Source of the DNA: Campylobacter jejuni
Lineage (GTDB): Bacteria > Campylobacterota > Campylobacteria > Campylobacterales > Campylobacteraceae
Assembly: GCF_002179635.1 (NCBI RefSeq)
Contig: NZ_NFOE01000091.1
Coordinates: 1-64,000, forward strand
Direction of reading: 5' to 3'
DNA length: 64,000 nucleotides
The notes below the pieces were generated by a model. The model saw nothing but the letters and a program-made list of their open reading frames with translations, made no database searches and had not been told where the DNA came from. Positions 8,600 through 18,600 of the stretch are shown here, one piece after another (position 1 is the first letter of the stretch; every line of letters starts with the position of its first letter). The translations under genes were made by a program, and so were the position numbers.

Positions 8600-9982
8600 A
8601 TGGGACAATTGATTCATACTTTTACAGTTGAAAGCACAGATGAGATTATACCTAAGGTTAAGCAAGATTATGGCGATAAGGCTTTGATAGTAACTAATAA
8701 GCAAATTCGTCCAAAAACCATCAATCAAAAGCCTTTATACGAGGTTATAGTGGCGATTGAAGAAGCTGATTATGAAGAGCATTTAAAACAAAACAATTTA
8801 CCTATGCCACCAAAGAAAAAACCAAACACAGCAAGTTTTCCTGAGGCTAAAATTCAAGCACCAAAACTTGAAGATGAAAAAAAAGAAGAAGATGTAGTGC
8901 TTGATTTTTCTTCAAAAGCTAAGCAAAAACCTATTAATCCTTATTTAAATACAAGCAAAAAAGATGATAATTTTTTAAATTTAAAAAATAAACTTTCTCA
9001 GGTTAGTTCAGAAATTAGCAAAGTTTCAAACTATCAAGATTTTTCTATGCCAAATCCAAATTATGATAAAAAAATTGAAGCCTTTGAAAAGCAAATGAAT
9101 AAGCTTAATGATAAGATGAATTTGCTTGTGGATATGATGTGGGATGATAAGGCAGATTTACGTAAAGAACTAGCTATACCACCTGAGTTTGCAAGTATTT
9201 ATAAGCAAGCTAAGGCAAGTGGCATGCAAGAAGCGCATTTAGAAGCCATTATGAAAGCGACTATTGAAAATATGCCAAGCACTATGAAAGCAAATCAAGA
9301 AGCAGTGCAAAGGTATTTTTACTCACTTTTGCGTAATATGCTTCCATGTCGTTTAGAAAGTGAAATTAAAAAGCAAAAAATCATGATGTTAGTAGGCCCA
9401 ACAGGAGTGGGTAAAACTACCACTTTAGCTAAACTTGCTTTTCGCTATGCTTATGGAGATAGACGCTATAAAACCGGTATTATAACTCTTGATACTTATA
9501 GAATAGGTGCAGTAGAGCAACTTTTTCAATATGCTAAGATGATGAAACTTCCTATTATTGATAGTATAGAGCCAAATGATTTAGATGATGCGATTAGAAG
9601 TTTAAATACTTGTGAGGTTATTTTAGTAGATACAACCGGAAATTCACAGTATGATAAAGCAAAACTTGAAAAAACAAAAGAATTTTTATCGCATTCTAAT
9701 GCGCAAATTGATGTGAATTTAGTGCTTTCAGCAAATACAAAATATGAAGATTTATTAGAAACTTATAATAATTTTTCATTTTTAAATATAGACACTTTAA
9801 TCATTACTAAATTTGATGAAACAAAAGTATTTGGAAATGTGTTTTCTTTACTTTATGAAACTAGCACTCCGATGAGCTTTTTTTCCATAGGTCAAGAAGT
9901 ACCTGATGATATAGAAGTGGCTAATAGTGACTTTTTAGTGCGTTGCGTGTTAGAAGGTTTTAGAAGGGATGAAAATGAGTAA
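8600..9982 (+). CDS. flhF: Flagellar biosynthesis SRP-like GTPase FlhF
   Basis: SRP-family GTPase that places the flagellum at the pole and, in Campylobacter, is needed for sigma54-dependent flagellar gene expression. Residues 1 to about 160 form the low-complexity B domain rich in lysine and glutamine, residues about 180-255 the N domain, and the G domain starts with VGPTGVGKTTTLAKLAF (lysine 272). DTYRIGAVEQL, DTTGNSQYD and TKFDET follow as further G motifs. Length 460 aa is normal. It overlaps flhG, its GTPase-activating partner. Confidence 0.96.
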   Translation: MGQLIHTFTVESTDEIIPKVKQDYGDKALIVTNKQIRPKTINQKPLYEVIVAIEEADYEEHLKQNNLPMPPKKKPNTASFPEAKIQAPKLEDEKKEEDVVLDFSSKAKQKPINPYLNTSKKDDNFLNLKNKLSQVSSEISKVSNYQDFSMPNPNYDKKIEAFEKQMNKLNDKMNLLVDMMWDDKADLRKELAIPPEFASIYKQAKASGMQEAHLEAIMKATIENMPSTMKANQEAVQRYFYSLLRNMLPCRLESEIKKQKIMMLVGPTGVGKTTTLAKLAFRYAYGDRRYKTGIITLDTYRIGAVEQLFQYAKMMKLPIIDSIEPNDLDDAIRSLNTCEVILVDTTGNSQYDKAKLEKTKEFLSHSNAQIDVNLVLSANTKYEDLLETYNNFSFLNIDTLIITKFDETKVFGNVFSLLYETSTPMSFFSIGQEVPDDIEVANSDFLVRCVLEGFRRDENE

Positions 9983-10838
9983 TCAAGCAGAAAAATTAAA
10001 AGATCTAGTAAAAAATGAAAACTCAAATGTAAAACATACTCATTTTATCGCAGTTACTAGCGGTAAAGGTGGGGTTGGAAAAAGTACTTTTAGTGCAAAT
10101 TTGGGCAACATCCTAGCTAAAAATGGTTATAAAGTAGGGCTTTTTGATGCAGATATAGGGCTTGCAAATTTAGATGTGATTTTAAATGTGCGTGTGGAAA
10201 AAAACCTTTTGCATGTTTTAAAGGGTGAGTGCTCGCTAGAAGATATTTTAATAGAAATAAAGCCAAATTTATGGCTTATCCCAGGTGAGAGTGGCGATGA
10301 AATTTTAAAATACAATGATAAAAATATTTATGAGAGATTTTTAAATCAAACAAGTATTTTAGATGATTTAGACTTTTTAATCATTGATACAGGAGCGGGT
10401 ATAGGTGGTAATATAGGAAATTTCTTAGAAATGTCTGATGAGGTTATTGTCATCACTGTGCCTGATCCTGCTGCGATTACTGATGCTTATGCTACTATAA
10501 AAACCACTTCAAAAACTAAAGAGAATTTATTAATGGTGTTTAATGTTGTTAAAAATGAAAATGAGGCTTTGAGAATTTTTGATAATATTAAAAAAGTAGC
10601 AGATATTAACATTAAGCATAATTTAAATTTAGAATTTTTAGGATTTTTAGGTCAAAGTAAAGATATTAGTTCTAGTATTAAAAAAAGAACTTTATTTAGT
10701 GATGATGATACAAATGCAAGTGATGAGCTAAAAACCATAGCCTCTAAGCTTTTGTATAGATTGGAACAAAAAGTGCTTAATAATGTGGGAGATAAAAGCA
10801 TTATGAGTTTTTTCAAAAAGCTTTTGGATCGTTTTTAG
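9975..10838 (+). CDS. flhG: Flagellar number regulator FlhG (MinD/ParA-like ATPase)
   Basis: ParA/MinD-family ATPase that limits flagellar number and stimulates FlhF; in C. jejuni it also influences division-site choice. The deviant Walker A is SGKGGVGKSTFSANLG, followed by DADIGLANLDVIL and LIIDTGAGIG. The C-terminal part is amphipathic and lysine-rich (MSFFKKLLDRF), as expected of a membrane-targeting helix. An ATG at 9969 exists but lies too close to the AGAAGG ribosome site; the ATG at 9975 is correctly spaced. It overlaps the end of flhF. Confidence 0.95.
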   Translation: MSNQAEKLKDLVKNENSNVKHTHFIAVTSGKGGVGKSTFSANLGNILAKNGYKVGLFDADIGLANLDVILNVRVEKNLLHVLKGECSLEDILIEIKPNLWLIPGESGDEILKYNDKNIYERFLNQTSILDDLDFLIIDTGAGIGGNIGNFLEMSDEVIVITVPDPAAITDAYATIKTTSKTKENLLMVFNVVKNENEALRIFDNIKKVADINIKHNLNLEFLGFLGQSKDISSSIKKRTLFSDDDTNASDELKTIASKLLYRLEQKVLNNVGDKSIMSFFKKLLDRF

Positions 10839-10852
10839 ATTGAGGGAAAAAG

Positions 10853-11209
10853 ATGAGACCAGAGAATTTTGTTGCTTTTTTTACTGTTTGTGGTTTTTTT
10901 ATAGGATTAATGTTTACCATAGTTAATATAGAAGATGCAGTAGAGATAGTTGTATATACTTGTTTGATTACTTTTGTATTTTATGTGTTAATCCATATAG
11001 TAATTATGATCTTTGTAGATGCAAATAAAATTAGCGGTAGAAGCTTTAATAAAGAAAAATACGAAAATGAAAACAATAGTTTTATAGCAGAATTAGCTGC
11101 AAGAGAAAAGAAAATGGATTACTTGCTTGAAAAACTTCAAGAAGAGCGTGAAGACCTTAAAAAACTTGAAAGCTCTTCAAAAAGAAAAGTAAAACATGCA
11201 GCCGCATAA
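10853..11209 (+). CDS. Small membrane protein of the flhFG-fliA operon
   Basis: Function not known. Two hydrophobic segments (about residues 7-25 and 32-55) are followed by a charged, lysine/glutamate-rich helical tail that looks able to form a coiled coil (AREKKMDYLLEKLQEEREDLKKLES). It sits between flhG and fliA with a 14-base overlap into fliA, a conserved position in Campylobacter (I recall Cj0062c). The context suggests a minor membrane role linked to flagellar assembly or FlhG positioning, but that is inference only. Confidence 0.75.
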   Translation: MRPENFVAFFTVCGFFIGLMFTIVNIEDAVEIVVYTCLITFVFYVLIHIVIMIFVDANKISGRSFNKEKYENENNSFIAELAAREKKMDYLLEKLQEEREDLKKLESSSKRKVKHAAA

Positions 11210-11882
11210 TGCCTATGCTTCTACGCTAAAAAAAGAACAAGATGACTTAGTCATCTCTTATATGCCAGCATTAAGAGCTATGGCTTTTAGACTTAAAGAG
11301 CGTTTGCCTGCAAGTATTGATGTAAATGATTTAATTAGTATCGGCGTAGAAGAGATGATTAAACTCTCACGTCGCTATGATAAAGAACAAAATGATAATT
11401 TTTGGGGCTTTGCAAGAAAAAGAGTAAATGGAGCTATGCTTGATTATCTAAGAAGCCTTGATGTAATGAGTAGAAGCAATAGAAAAATCATCAAAGATAT
11501 TGACGCTATTATAGATGAGTTTTATCAAGAAAATGAAAAAGAACCTGATGATGAGTATTTAGCACAAAGACTTAATTTAGAAGTAGAAAAGGTAAAAGAA
11601 GCAAGAGCAGCTCATGCTATATCGCTTGTTATGCCTTTAGATGAACAACTAAATTGCTTTAATGATAGCAATATCATAGAACAAATAGAAAAAGAAGAAT
11701 TAATAGAAAAAATCAACGCAGTTTTGGAAGAATTTAAAGAAAGAGAAAAGCTTGTAATACAGCTTTATTATTATGAAGAATTAAATTTAAAAGAAATCGC
11801 AGAGATTTTAGAGATTAGCGAGTCAAGAATTTCACAAATTCATAAGCGTTTGCTTAAGAAGATTAGAGAAAGGCTAGTTTAA
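11196..11882 (+). CDS. fliA: Flagellar sigma factor FliA (sigma28)
   Basis: Sigma28, which transcribes late flagellar genes such as the major flagellin. Region 2 is visible in YMPALRAMAFRLKERLPASIDVNDLISIGVEEMI and the FWGFARKRVNGAMLDYLRSLD stretch. Region 4 with its helix-turn-helix is in EELNLKEIAEILEISESRISQIHKRLLKKIRERL. Length 228 aa matches the family. The ATG overlaps the preceding gene; the stop codon overlaps the fliM start (TAATG), so fliA and fliM are coupled. Confidence 0.96.
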   Translation: MQPHNAYASTLKKEQDDLVISYMPALRAMAFRLKERLPASIDVNDLISIGVEEMIKLSRRYDKEQNDNFWGFARKRVNGAMLDYLRSLDVMSRSNRKIIKDIDAIIDEFYQENEKEPDDEYLAQRLNLEVEKVKEARAAHAISLVMPLDEQLNCFNDSNIIEQIEKEELIEKINAVLEEFKEREKLVIQLYYYEELNLKEIAEILEISESRISQIHKRLLKKIRERLV

Positions 11883-12973
11883 TGGCTGAGATACTTTCCC
11901 AAGAAGAAATTGATGCTCTTTTAGAAGTTGTTGATGATGATAGTGATGACAGTACTGCTTCTTCAAAACTAGAAGAAATAGAAGATAAAAGAGATATAGT
12001 AGTATATGATTTTAAGCGTCCAAATAGGGTTTCTAAAGAACAACTTCGTTCTATTAAAGGGATTCATGATAAATTAGCAAGAAATCTTGCTTCACAAATT
12101 TCATCTATGATGAGAAGTATAGTTGAGATTAAACTTCACTCAGTAGATCAAATGACTTATGGTGAGTTTTTGATGTCTTTACCCTCGCCAACAAGTTTTA
12201 ACGTTTTTTCGATTAAGCCTTTAGATGGAAACTGTGTTTTAGAGATTAATCCAAGCATTGCTTTCCCTATGATAGACAGACTTTTAGGTGGTCAAGGCGA
12301 AAGTTTTGACACCTTAAGAGAGCTTACAGAAATCGAGCTTAATTTGCTTGATTCTATTTTGCGTATTATTATGCAAAGACTTAAAGAAAGTTGGATGAAT
12401 GTTACTGAAATTTATCCAAGTGTAGAAGCGAAAGAATCAAGCCCAAATGTTGTGCAAATTGTTTCACAAAATGAGATTGTTATCATGGTGGTAATGGAGA
12501 TTATCATCGGAAATTCAAGTGGTATGGTAAATATTTGCTATCCGGTTGTGCATTTGGAAAGTATTTTGAGTCGTTTGGCAAATCGTGATATTATGATGGG
12601 TGAAACTTCGGCTAAAAAGTCAAGAAATAAAGAACTTAAAACCTTGATCGGTCGTGCTGAGGTAATTTATGAAGCTATGCTTGGTAAGACTTTTATCAAT
12701 GTGAATGAATTTTTAGATTTAAAACAAGGAGATATTTTAAAGCTTGATAGAAGCGCAGATGATAAAGCTATAGTGGCTATTGATAAAAAAGAAGTATTCT
12801 TAGCTCAAGTGGGACTTCATAGATTTAGAAAGTCGATTAAAATCTTAGAACTTATCAAAACAGATAAAGATGAGATTAAAGAAATGCTTGAAAAATATGA
12901 AGATGAAAGAAGAGCAAAAGCAAATTCGTATGATGATAATGAAGAACTAGAAGAGGAAGACGATGATCAATGA
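11882..12973 (+). CDS. fliM: Flagellar motor switch protein FliM
   Basis: C-ring protein that binds phospho-CheY and sets rotation direction. The N-terminal CheY-binding peptide is intact (LSQEEIDALLEVV at residues 5-17), followed by the CheC-like middle domain (DKLARNLASQISSMMRS; GGQGESFDTLRELTEIEL) and a C-terminal SpoA domain ending in a very acidic tail (EELEEEDDDQ). Length 363 aa is typical for Campylobacter. It overlaps fliY by 11 bases. Confidence 0.96.
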   Translation: MAEILSQEEIDALLEVVDDDSDDSTASSKLEEIEDKRDIVVYDFKRPNRVSKEQLRSIKGIHDKLARNLASQISSMMRSIVEIKLHSVDQMTYGEFLMSLPSPTSFNVFSIKPLDGNCVLEINPSIAFPMIDRLLGGQGESFDTLRELTEIELNLLDSILRIIMQRLKESWMNVTEIYPSVEAKESSPNVVQIVSQNEIVIMVVMEIIIGNSSGMVNICYPVVHLESILSRLANRDIMMGETSAKKSRNKELKTLIGRAEVIYEAMLGKTFINVNEFLDLKQGDILKLDRSADDKAIVAIDKKEVFLAQVGLHRFRKSIKILELIKTDKDEIKEMLEKYEDERRAKANSYDDNEELEEEDDDQ

Positions 12974-13802
12974 TTTTTTAGGCATATTCGTCAATGAATG
13001 TGTAAGTACAATAGAAGGTTTAACAGGAAAAAGTGCTGAATTTAGTGAGTATTATGAGTATGATGTAAATTCTCAAGATTCTATGACTCCACCATTAGTT
13101 AGTGCTACTTTTAGCGTTAATAATGAAATGAAAATCAAAATCCTAGCCAGTGCAGTTTTAATGAGTGCAATTGGTGAGTGGATGATGGGAGAAGAAGAAA
13201 TCTCCAAAAACAGTGAGCTAAATGAAGATGAAATGGATGCAGCCAAAGAAGCTATACAAAATATCATCTCAGCATTTTCTACAACCTTAGGCGCGCAAAA
13301 AGAAATTCCAAAAATGGAATTTAGTTTAGAAAATTGTGAATTTGTTGCAGATAGCTTAGAACTTGGTGGTTTTCATAAACTATATTTATACAATGTAAAA
13401 ATAGCTGATTTAGAAGAAAAAATTTCTTTAGTATTTGATGAGAAAATTTATAAGATTTTAACTAAAACTGACTTAGAAGAAATCGTAGCAACAAATGAAG
13501 ATCATACGCAAGATCATAAAGCCTTAGCTAATGTAGAAGAGCTAAGAAATATCGGTTTGATCATGGATGTACGCTTACCTATAAGAGTGCGTATAGGTAG
13601 TAAAAAAATGCTTTTAAAAGATGTTTTAACTATGGATATAGGTTCGGTTATCGAGCTTGATCAATTAGCAAATGATCCTTTAGAAATTTTAATAGGCGAT
13701 AAAAAAATTGCTTATGGGGAAGTAGTTATCGTAGATGGAAACTTTGGAGTCCAAATTACTGAGATTGGCTCTAAAAAAGAAAGATTAGAACAACTAAGAT
13801 GA
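12963..13802 (+). CDS. fliY: Flagellar motor switch protein FliY (FliN paralogue)
   Basis: C-ring component with a CheC/CheX-like N-terminal region and a C-terminal FliN-type SpoA domain (VRLPIRVRIGSKKMLLKDVLTMDIGSVIELDQLANDPLEILIGDKKIAYGEVV in essence, about residues 198-260). Campylobacter uses FliY beside a separate FliN. One conserved phosphatase-like stretch is visible (LNEDEMDAAKEAIQNI), but only one such motif is obvious, so CheY phosphatase activity is uncertain. Length 279 aa is normal. The stop overlaps the next start (ATGA). Confidence 0.92.
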   Translation: MINDFLGIFVNECVSTIEGLTGKSAEFSEYYEYDVNSQDSMTPPLVSATFSVNNEMKIKILASAVLMSAIGEWMMGEEEISKNSELNEDEMDAAKEAIQNIISAFSTTLGAQKEIPKMEFSLENCEFVADSLELGGFHKLYLYNVKIADLEEKISLVFDEKIYKILTKTDLEEIVATNEDHTQDHKALANVEELRNIGLIMDVRLPIRVRIGSKKMLLKDVLTMDIGSVIELDQLANDPLEILIGDKKIAYGEVVIVDGNFGVQITEIGSKKERLEQLR

Positions 13803-14434
13803 AAGAATATATTATTGAGGACGTTGCTCATCTTAAAGAATTAGAAAAAATTCAAAAAGGCATAACCTTTTTTGGTTCTGCGCGTTTAAAAGCAGATAAT
13901 GAATATTGTATTTTGGCTTCAAAATTGGCTCAAAAGTTAGCAGATCTTGGTTATAGTATCATCAGTGGCGGTGGTGGTGGCATTATGCAAGCTGCAAATT
14001 ACGGGGCTATGCAAAGTCAAGCTTCACACTTAAAATCTTTTGGATTTAATATACATTTACCATTTGAGCAAAAAGCAAATGATTTTTTAGAGTATAATAT
14101 CACTTTTAAGAGCTTAGCCATTCGCAAAATGGCTCTTATTCAAAAGAGTCTAGCTTTTGTGATTTTCCCAGGCGGCTTTGGAACATTAGATGAATTTTTT
14201 GAAATTCTTACTCTTAAACAACTTAGTTTTAAAAAAGATGTTCCTATTATTTTAGTTGGGCAAAAATTTTGGCAACCTCTTGATGAATTTATCAAAACTT
14301 CTTTACTAGGACTTGGAACTATATCTAAAAATGATGAGTTAAAGTATAGTATAAGTGATGATTTAGATGAAATTATAAGAATGATAAAGGAAAAAGATGA
14401 AAATTCTTGTTGCAATGAGTGGGGGTGTGGATAG
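13799..14434 (+). CDS. LOG-family (lysine decarboxylase-like) Rossmann protein
   Basis: Member of the LOG/YgdH/TIGR00730 group, enzymes that act as nucleotide 5'-monophosphate phosphoribohydrolases, though often annotated as lysine decarboxylase. Signatures are [16 protein letters not shown] and [19 protein letters not shown]; the PGGxGTxxE motif carries the catalytic glutamate. Length 211 aa is usual. Its last 38 bases are shared with the start of mnmA, so its C-terminal tail ([10 protein letters not shown]) is read from bases that also encode the MnmA P-loop region. The physiological substrate is unknown. Confidence 0.85.
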   Translation: MKEYIIEDVAHLKELEKIQKGITFFGSARLKADNEYCILASKLAQKLADLGYSIISGGGGGIMQAANYGAMQSQASHLKSFGFNIHLPFEQKANDFLEYNITFKSLAIRKMALIQKSLAFVIFPGGFGTLDEFFEILTLKQLSFKKDVPIILVGQKFWQPLDEFIKTSLLGLGTISKNDELKYSISDDLDEIIRMIKEKDENSCCNEWGCG

Positions 14435-15413
14435 TACTGTAACTGCTTATAAATTAAAACAAGCAGGACATGAGATCATAGGTTGTTATATGAAGCTTCA
14501 TGGAAAAGCTAATTATCATGAAGATAATATACAAAAAGTTGAAAAAGTTGCTAAATTTTTAGACATTAAATACCATATTTTAGACTTACAAGAAGATTTT
14601 AAAAATCAAGTTTATATGCCTTTTGTTAATACTTACAAAGAAGGAAAGACGCCAAATCCTTGTGCTTTGTGTAATCGCTTTATCAAGCTTGGCAAGCTTT
14701 TGGAATTTGCTAAGAGTTTGGGTTGTGAAAAATTAGCCACAGGTCATTATGCAAGGATAGAAAATGGTTTGATTAAAACTGCAGTTGATGAGAGTAAGGA
14801 TCAAAGCTATTTTTTAGCAAATGCAGATAAAGAGGCTTTGGGATATTTAATTTTCCCTCTTGGAGAGATGAAAAAAGAAGATGTGAAAAAATTTGCTTCC
14901 ACAATCGATGTTTTAAAATCTTTTGCAACACAAAAGGAAAGTTCTGAAATTTGTTTTGTGGAAGATACTTATGTGCAAGTTTTAGATCAGTTTATGGATA
15001 CTAAAATTCCAGGTATTGTAAGAGATAGTAGCGGTAAAGAAGTAGGAAAACACGAAGGTTATATGCATTATACCATAGGTAAAAGAAGAGGTTTTGAAGT
15101 GCGTGGGGCTCATGAGCCACATTTTGTATTAAAAATTGATCCTAAGAAAAATGAAATCATAGTAGGTAAAAAAGAAGAGCTTAAGATAAGTGAATTTAAT
15201 CTTGATAATATTAATTTATTTATCGATGCTAAAGAATTAGATTGTGAAGTAAAAATACGCTATAGGTCAAGATCAACCCCGTGTAAAGTTTTGATTAATG
15301 AAGATAAAAGTGCAAAAATCATCTTACAAGAGCCTGTTTATGGGCTTGCTAGCGGACAAATGGCAGTATTTTACGATAAAGATTTGGTTCTTGCAAGTGG
15401 ATTTATAAAATAA
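14397..15413 (+). CDS. mnmA: tRNA-specific 2-thiouridylase MnmA
   Basis: Inserts sulfur at position 2 of wobble uridine 34 in tRNA for Lys, Glu and Gln. The PP-loop is right at the N-terminus ([17 protein letters not shown]). The two catalytic cysteines are in [11 protein letters not shown] and SSEICFVED. The C-terminal barrel includes the [10 protein letters not shown] block. Length 338 aa is a little short of E. coli (368 aa) but normal for Campylobacter. It is the last gene of the run; behind it comes the CRISPR-Cas locus. Confidence 0.95.
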   Translation: MKILVAMSGGVDSTVTAYKLKQAGHEIIGCYMKLHGKANYHEDNIQKVEKVAKFLDIKYHILDLQEDFKNQVYMPFVNTYKEGKTPNPCALCNRFIKLGKLLEFAKSLGCEKLATGHYARIENGLIKTAVDESKDQSYFLANADKEALGYLIFPLGEMKKEDVKKFASTIDVLKSFATQKESSEICFVEDTYVQVLDQFMDTKIPGIVRDSSGKEVGKHEGYMHYTIGKRRGFEVRGAHEPHFVLKIDPKKNEIIVGKKEELKISEFNLDNINLFIDAKELDCEVKIRYRSRSTPCKVLINEDKSAKIILQEPVYGLASGQMAVFYDKDLVLASGFIK

Positions 15414-15489
15414 TGCTAAAGTTTGATGTTTTTAAATAGCAGGAGTTAAAAATTAAGTTTTGTAAAATTATTTTACTATTAAGTGGTAG

Positions 15490-15554
15490 CTTGAAATTAA
15501 TTTCTTATTTTAATCTTTTTTCAAGAGTAAGGCCATCATACTCGGTGGTTTTTT
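15490..15554 (+). terminator. Two-hairpin element ending in a T-run: mnmA terminator or small RNA
   Basis: CTTGAAA (15490-15496) can pair with TTTCAAG (15519-15525). Immediately after, GAGTA can pair with TACTC around the sequence AGGCCATCA, or CCATC with GGTGG (15533-15548), followed by six or more T residues. The second hairpin plus T-run looks like an intrinsic terminator for the upstream run. The two-hairpin shape would also suit a short stable RNA, for which there is no other evidence. Confidence 0.5.
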
Positions 15555-15618
15555 AAAATCTGTTTTAGAAATTTTATTATATAAATTTAATATAAGATGT
15601 ATAAAAATTTTATATAAT

Positions 15619-15637
15619 TTTAACTATAACAGTTAAA
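15619..15637 (+). promoter_or_regulatory. Inverted repeat in front of cas9
   Basis: TTTAACT, five bases, AGTTAAA: a perfect 7-base inverted repeat ending 18 bases before the cas9 ATG, next to AT-rich sequence (TATATAAT) that could supply a -10. Position and symmetry fit an operator controlling cas9-cas1-cas2, but no binding protein is known. Confidence 0.4.
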
Positions 15638-15655
15638 TCAACAAAGAGTAATATT

Positions 15656-18600
15656 ATGAGGATATTAGGTTTTGATATAGGAATTAATTCTATAGGCTGG
15701 GCTTTTGTAGAAAACGATGAGTTAAAAGATTGCGGAGTTAGGATATTTACAAAAGCTGAAAATCCGAAAAAAAATAAGGAATCTTTAGCCTTGCCTAGAC
15801 GCAATGCAAGAAGTTCTAGAAGACGTTTAAAAAGAAGAAAAGCAAGATTAATTGCTATCAAGCGTATTCTTGCAAAAGAATTAAAACTAAACTACAAAGA
15901 TTATGTAGCAGCCGATGGAGAACTACCTAAGGCTTATGAAGGGAGCTTAGCAAGCGTTTATGAGTTAAGATATAAAGCATTGACTCAAAAGTTAGAAACA
16001 AAAGACCTAGCAAGAGTGATTTTGCATATAGCAAAACATCGTGGCTACATGAACAAAAACGAAAAAAAATCAAACGACGCCAAAAAAGGAAAAATTTTAA
16101 GTGCTTTAAAAAATAATGCTTTAAAATTAGAAAACTATCAAAGCGTTGGAGAATATTTTTATAAAGAATTTTTCCAAAAATATAAAAAAAATACTAAAAA
16201 TTTCATCAAGATCCGCAATACTAAAGATAATTATAATAATTGTGTTTTGTCAAGTGACTTAGAAAAAGAACTAAAGCTTATCTTAGAAAAACAAAAAGAA
16301 TTTGGCTATAACTATAGTGAAGATTTTATAAATGAAATTCTTAAAGTCGCATTTTTTCAAAGACCTTTAAAAGATTTTTCACATTTAGTGGGAGCTTGTA
16401 CTTTTTTTGAGGAAGAAAAGCGAGCTTGCAAAAATTCATATAGCGCTTGGGAGTTTGTGGCTTTAACTAAGATTATCAACGAAATAAAAAGCTTGGAAAA
16501 AATAAGCGGAGAGATTGTACCAACTCAAACAATAAATGAAGTTTTAAATCTCATTTTAGATAAAGGAAGTATTACATATAAAAAATTTAGATCTTGTATC
16601 AATTTGCATGAAAGTATTAGTTTTAAAAGTCTTAAATATGATAAAGAAAACGCTGAAAATGCAAAATTAATTGACTTTAGAAAGTTAGTAGAATTTAAAA
16701 AAGCTTTAGGAGTGCATTCTCTTAGTAGACAAGAGTTGGATCAAATATCTACGCATATTACCTTAATAAAAGATAATGTTAAACTTAAAACTGTTTTAGA
16801 AAAATACAATTTAAGCAATGAGCAAATCAATAATTTACTTGAAATTGAATTTAATGATTACATCAATCTTAGTTTCAAAGCACTTGGCATGATCCTTCCT
16901 TTGATGAGAGAGGGAAAAAGATACGATGAAGCATGTGAAATTACAAATTTAAAACCAAAAACAGTTGATGAAAAAAAAGATTTCCTTCCAGCTTTCTGTG
17001 ATAGTATATTTGCGCACGAGCTTAGTAATCCTGTTGTAAATAGAGCTATAAGTGAGTATAGAAAGGTCTTAAATGCTTTGCTTAAAAAATATGGCAAAGT
17101 GCATAAAATTCATTTAGAATTGGCAAGAGATGTAGGGCTTAGCAAGAAAGCAAGAGAAAAAATAAAAAAAGAACAAGAAGAAAATCAAGCGGTTAATGCT
17201 TGGGCTTTAAAGGAGTGTGAAAACATAGGGCTTAAGGCAAGTGCTAAAAATATTTTAAAATTAAAACTATGGAAAGAACAAAAAGAAATTTGTATTTATA
17301 GTGGTAATAAAATATCCATAGAACATTTAAAAGATGAAAAAGCCTTAGAAGTTGATCATATATATCCTTACTCAAGAAGTTTTGATGATTCATTCATAAA
17401 CAAGGTTTTGGTTTTTACCAAAGAAAATCAAGAGAAACTTAACAAAACACCTTTTGAAGCTTTTGGAAAAAACATAGAAAAATGGAGTAAAATTCAAACA
17501 CTAGCTCAAAATCTTCCTTATAAAAAGAAAAATAAAATTTTAGATGAAAATTTCAAAGACAAACAACAAGAAGATTTCATCAGTAGAAATTTAAACGACA
17601 CAAGATATATCGCAACTTTAATAGCTAAATATACAAAAGAGTATTTAAATTTTTTACCTTTAAGTGAAAATGAAAATGCAAATTTAAAAAGTGGGGAAAA
17701 AGGAAGCAAAATTCATGTTCAAACCATCAGCGGTATGCTTACATCAGTTTTAAGACATACTTGGGGTTTTGATAAAAAAGATAGAAATAATCATCTTCAC
17801 CATGCACTTGATGCTATTATCGTTGCATACAGCACAAATTCTATCATAAAAGCTTTTTCAGATTTTAGGAAAAATCAAGAGCTTCTAAAAGCAAGATTTT
17901 ATGCTAAAGAGCTTACAAGTGATAATTATAAACATCAAGTTAAATTTTTTGAACCTTTTAAAGGCTTTAGGGAAAAAATTTTAAGTAAAATCGATGAAAT
18001 ATTTGTCTCAAAACCACCTAGAAAAAGAGTAAGAAGAGCTTTACATGAAGATGCTTTTTATTCTGAAAATAAAATTATCGATAAATGTAGCTACAATTCT
18101 AAAGAAGGCTTACAAATAGCGCTAAGCTGTGGAAGAGTTAGAAAAATAGGCACAAAATATGTTAAAAATGATACTATGATAAAGGTTGATATCTTTAAAA
18201 AGCAAAACAAATTTTATGCTATACCTATTTATGCTATGGATTTTGCCTTAGGAATTTTGCCAAATAAAATAGTGATCACTGGTAAAGATAAAAATAACAA
18301 TCCAAAACAATGGCAAATAATAGATGAAAGTTATGAATTTTGTTTTTCTTTGTATAAAAATGATTTGATTTTGTTGCAGAAAAAAAATATGCAAGAAGCT
18401 GAATTTGCTTATTATAATAGTTTTGATATTGGTTCTTCTAGTATTTGTGTTGAAAAACACGATAATAAATTTGAAAATTTAACATCTAACCAAAAATTAT
18501 TATTTTCTAATGCAAAAGAAGGAAGTGTCAAGGTTGAAAGTTTAGGAATCCAAAATTTAAAAGTATTTGAAAAATACATTATAACCCCTCTTGGGGATAA

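Larger units (their letters stand above)
15414..15655. other. Intergenic region between mnmA and cas9
   Basis: About 240 bases without a gene. It holds a 15-base palindrome (GTAAAAT-T-ATTTTAC, 15462-15476), a two-hairpin structured element ending in a T-run (15490-15554), and an inverted repeat just in front of cas9 (15619-15637). All three are listed or discussed separately. The cas9 ribosome site is weak (AAAGAG about 9 bases before the ATG). Confidence 0.6.

Noticed and set aside
15490..15554. Possible second tracrRNA upstream of cas9
   Set aside because: It has hairpins and a T-run, but no segment complementary to the CRISPR repeat, while a convincing tracrRNA exists at 19967-20044.
17518..17709. 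Short open frames on the - strand inside cas9, fliY, feoB and other genes
   Set aside because: They lie opposite strong coding sequences, have no ribosome sites and show the hydrophobic, Phe/Ser/Leu-rich composition typical of antisense frames in AT-rich genes.
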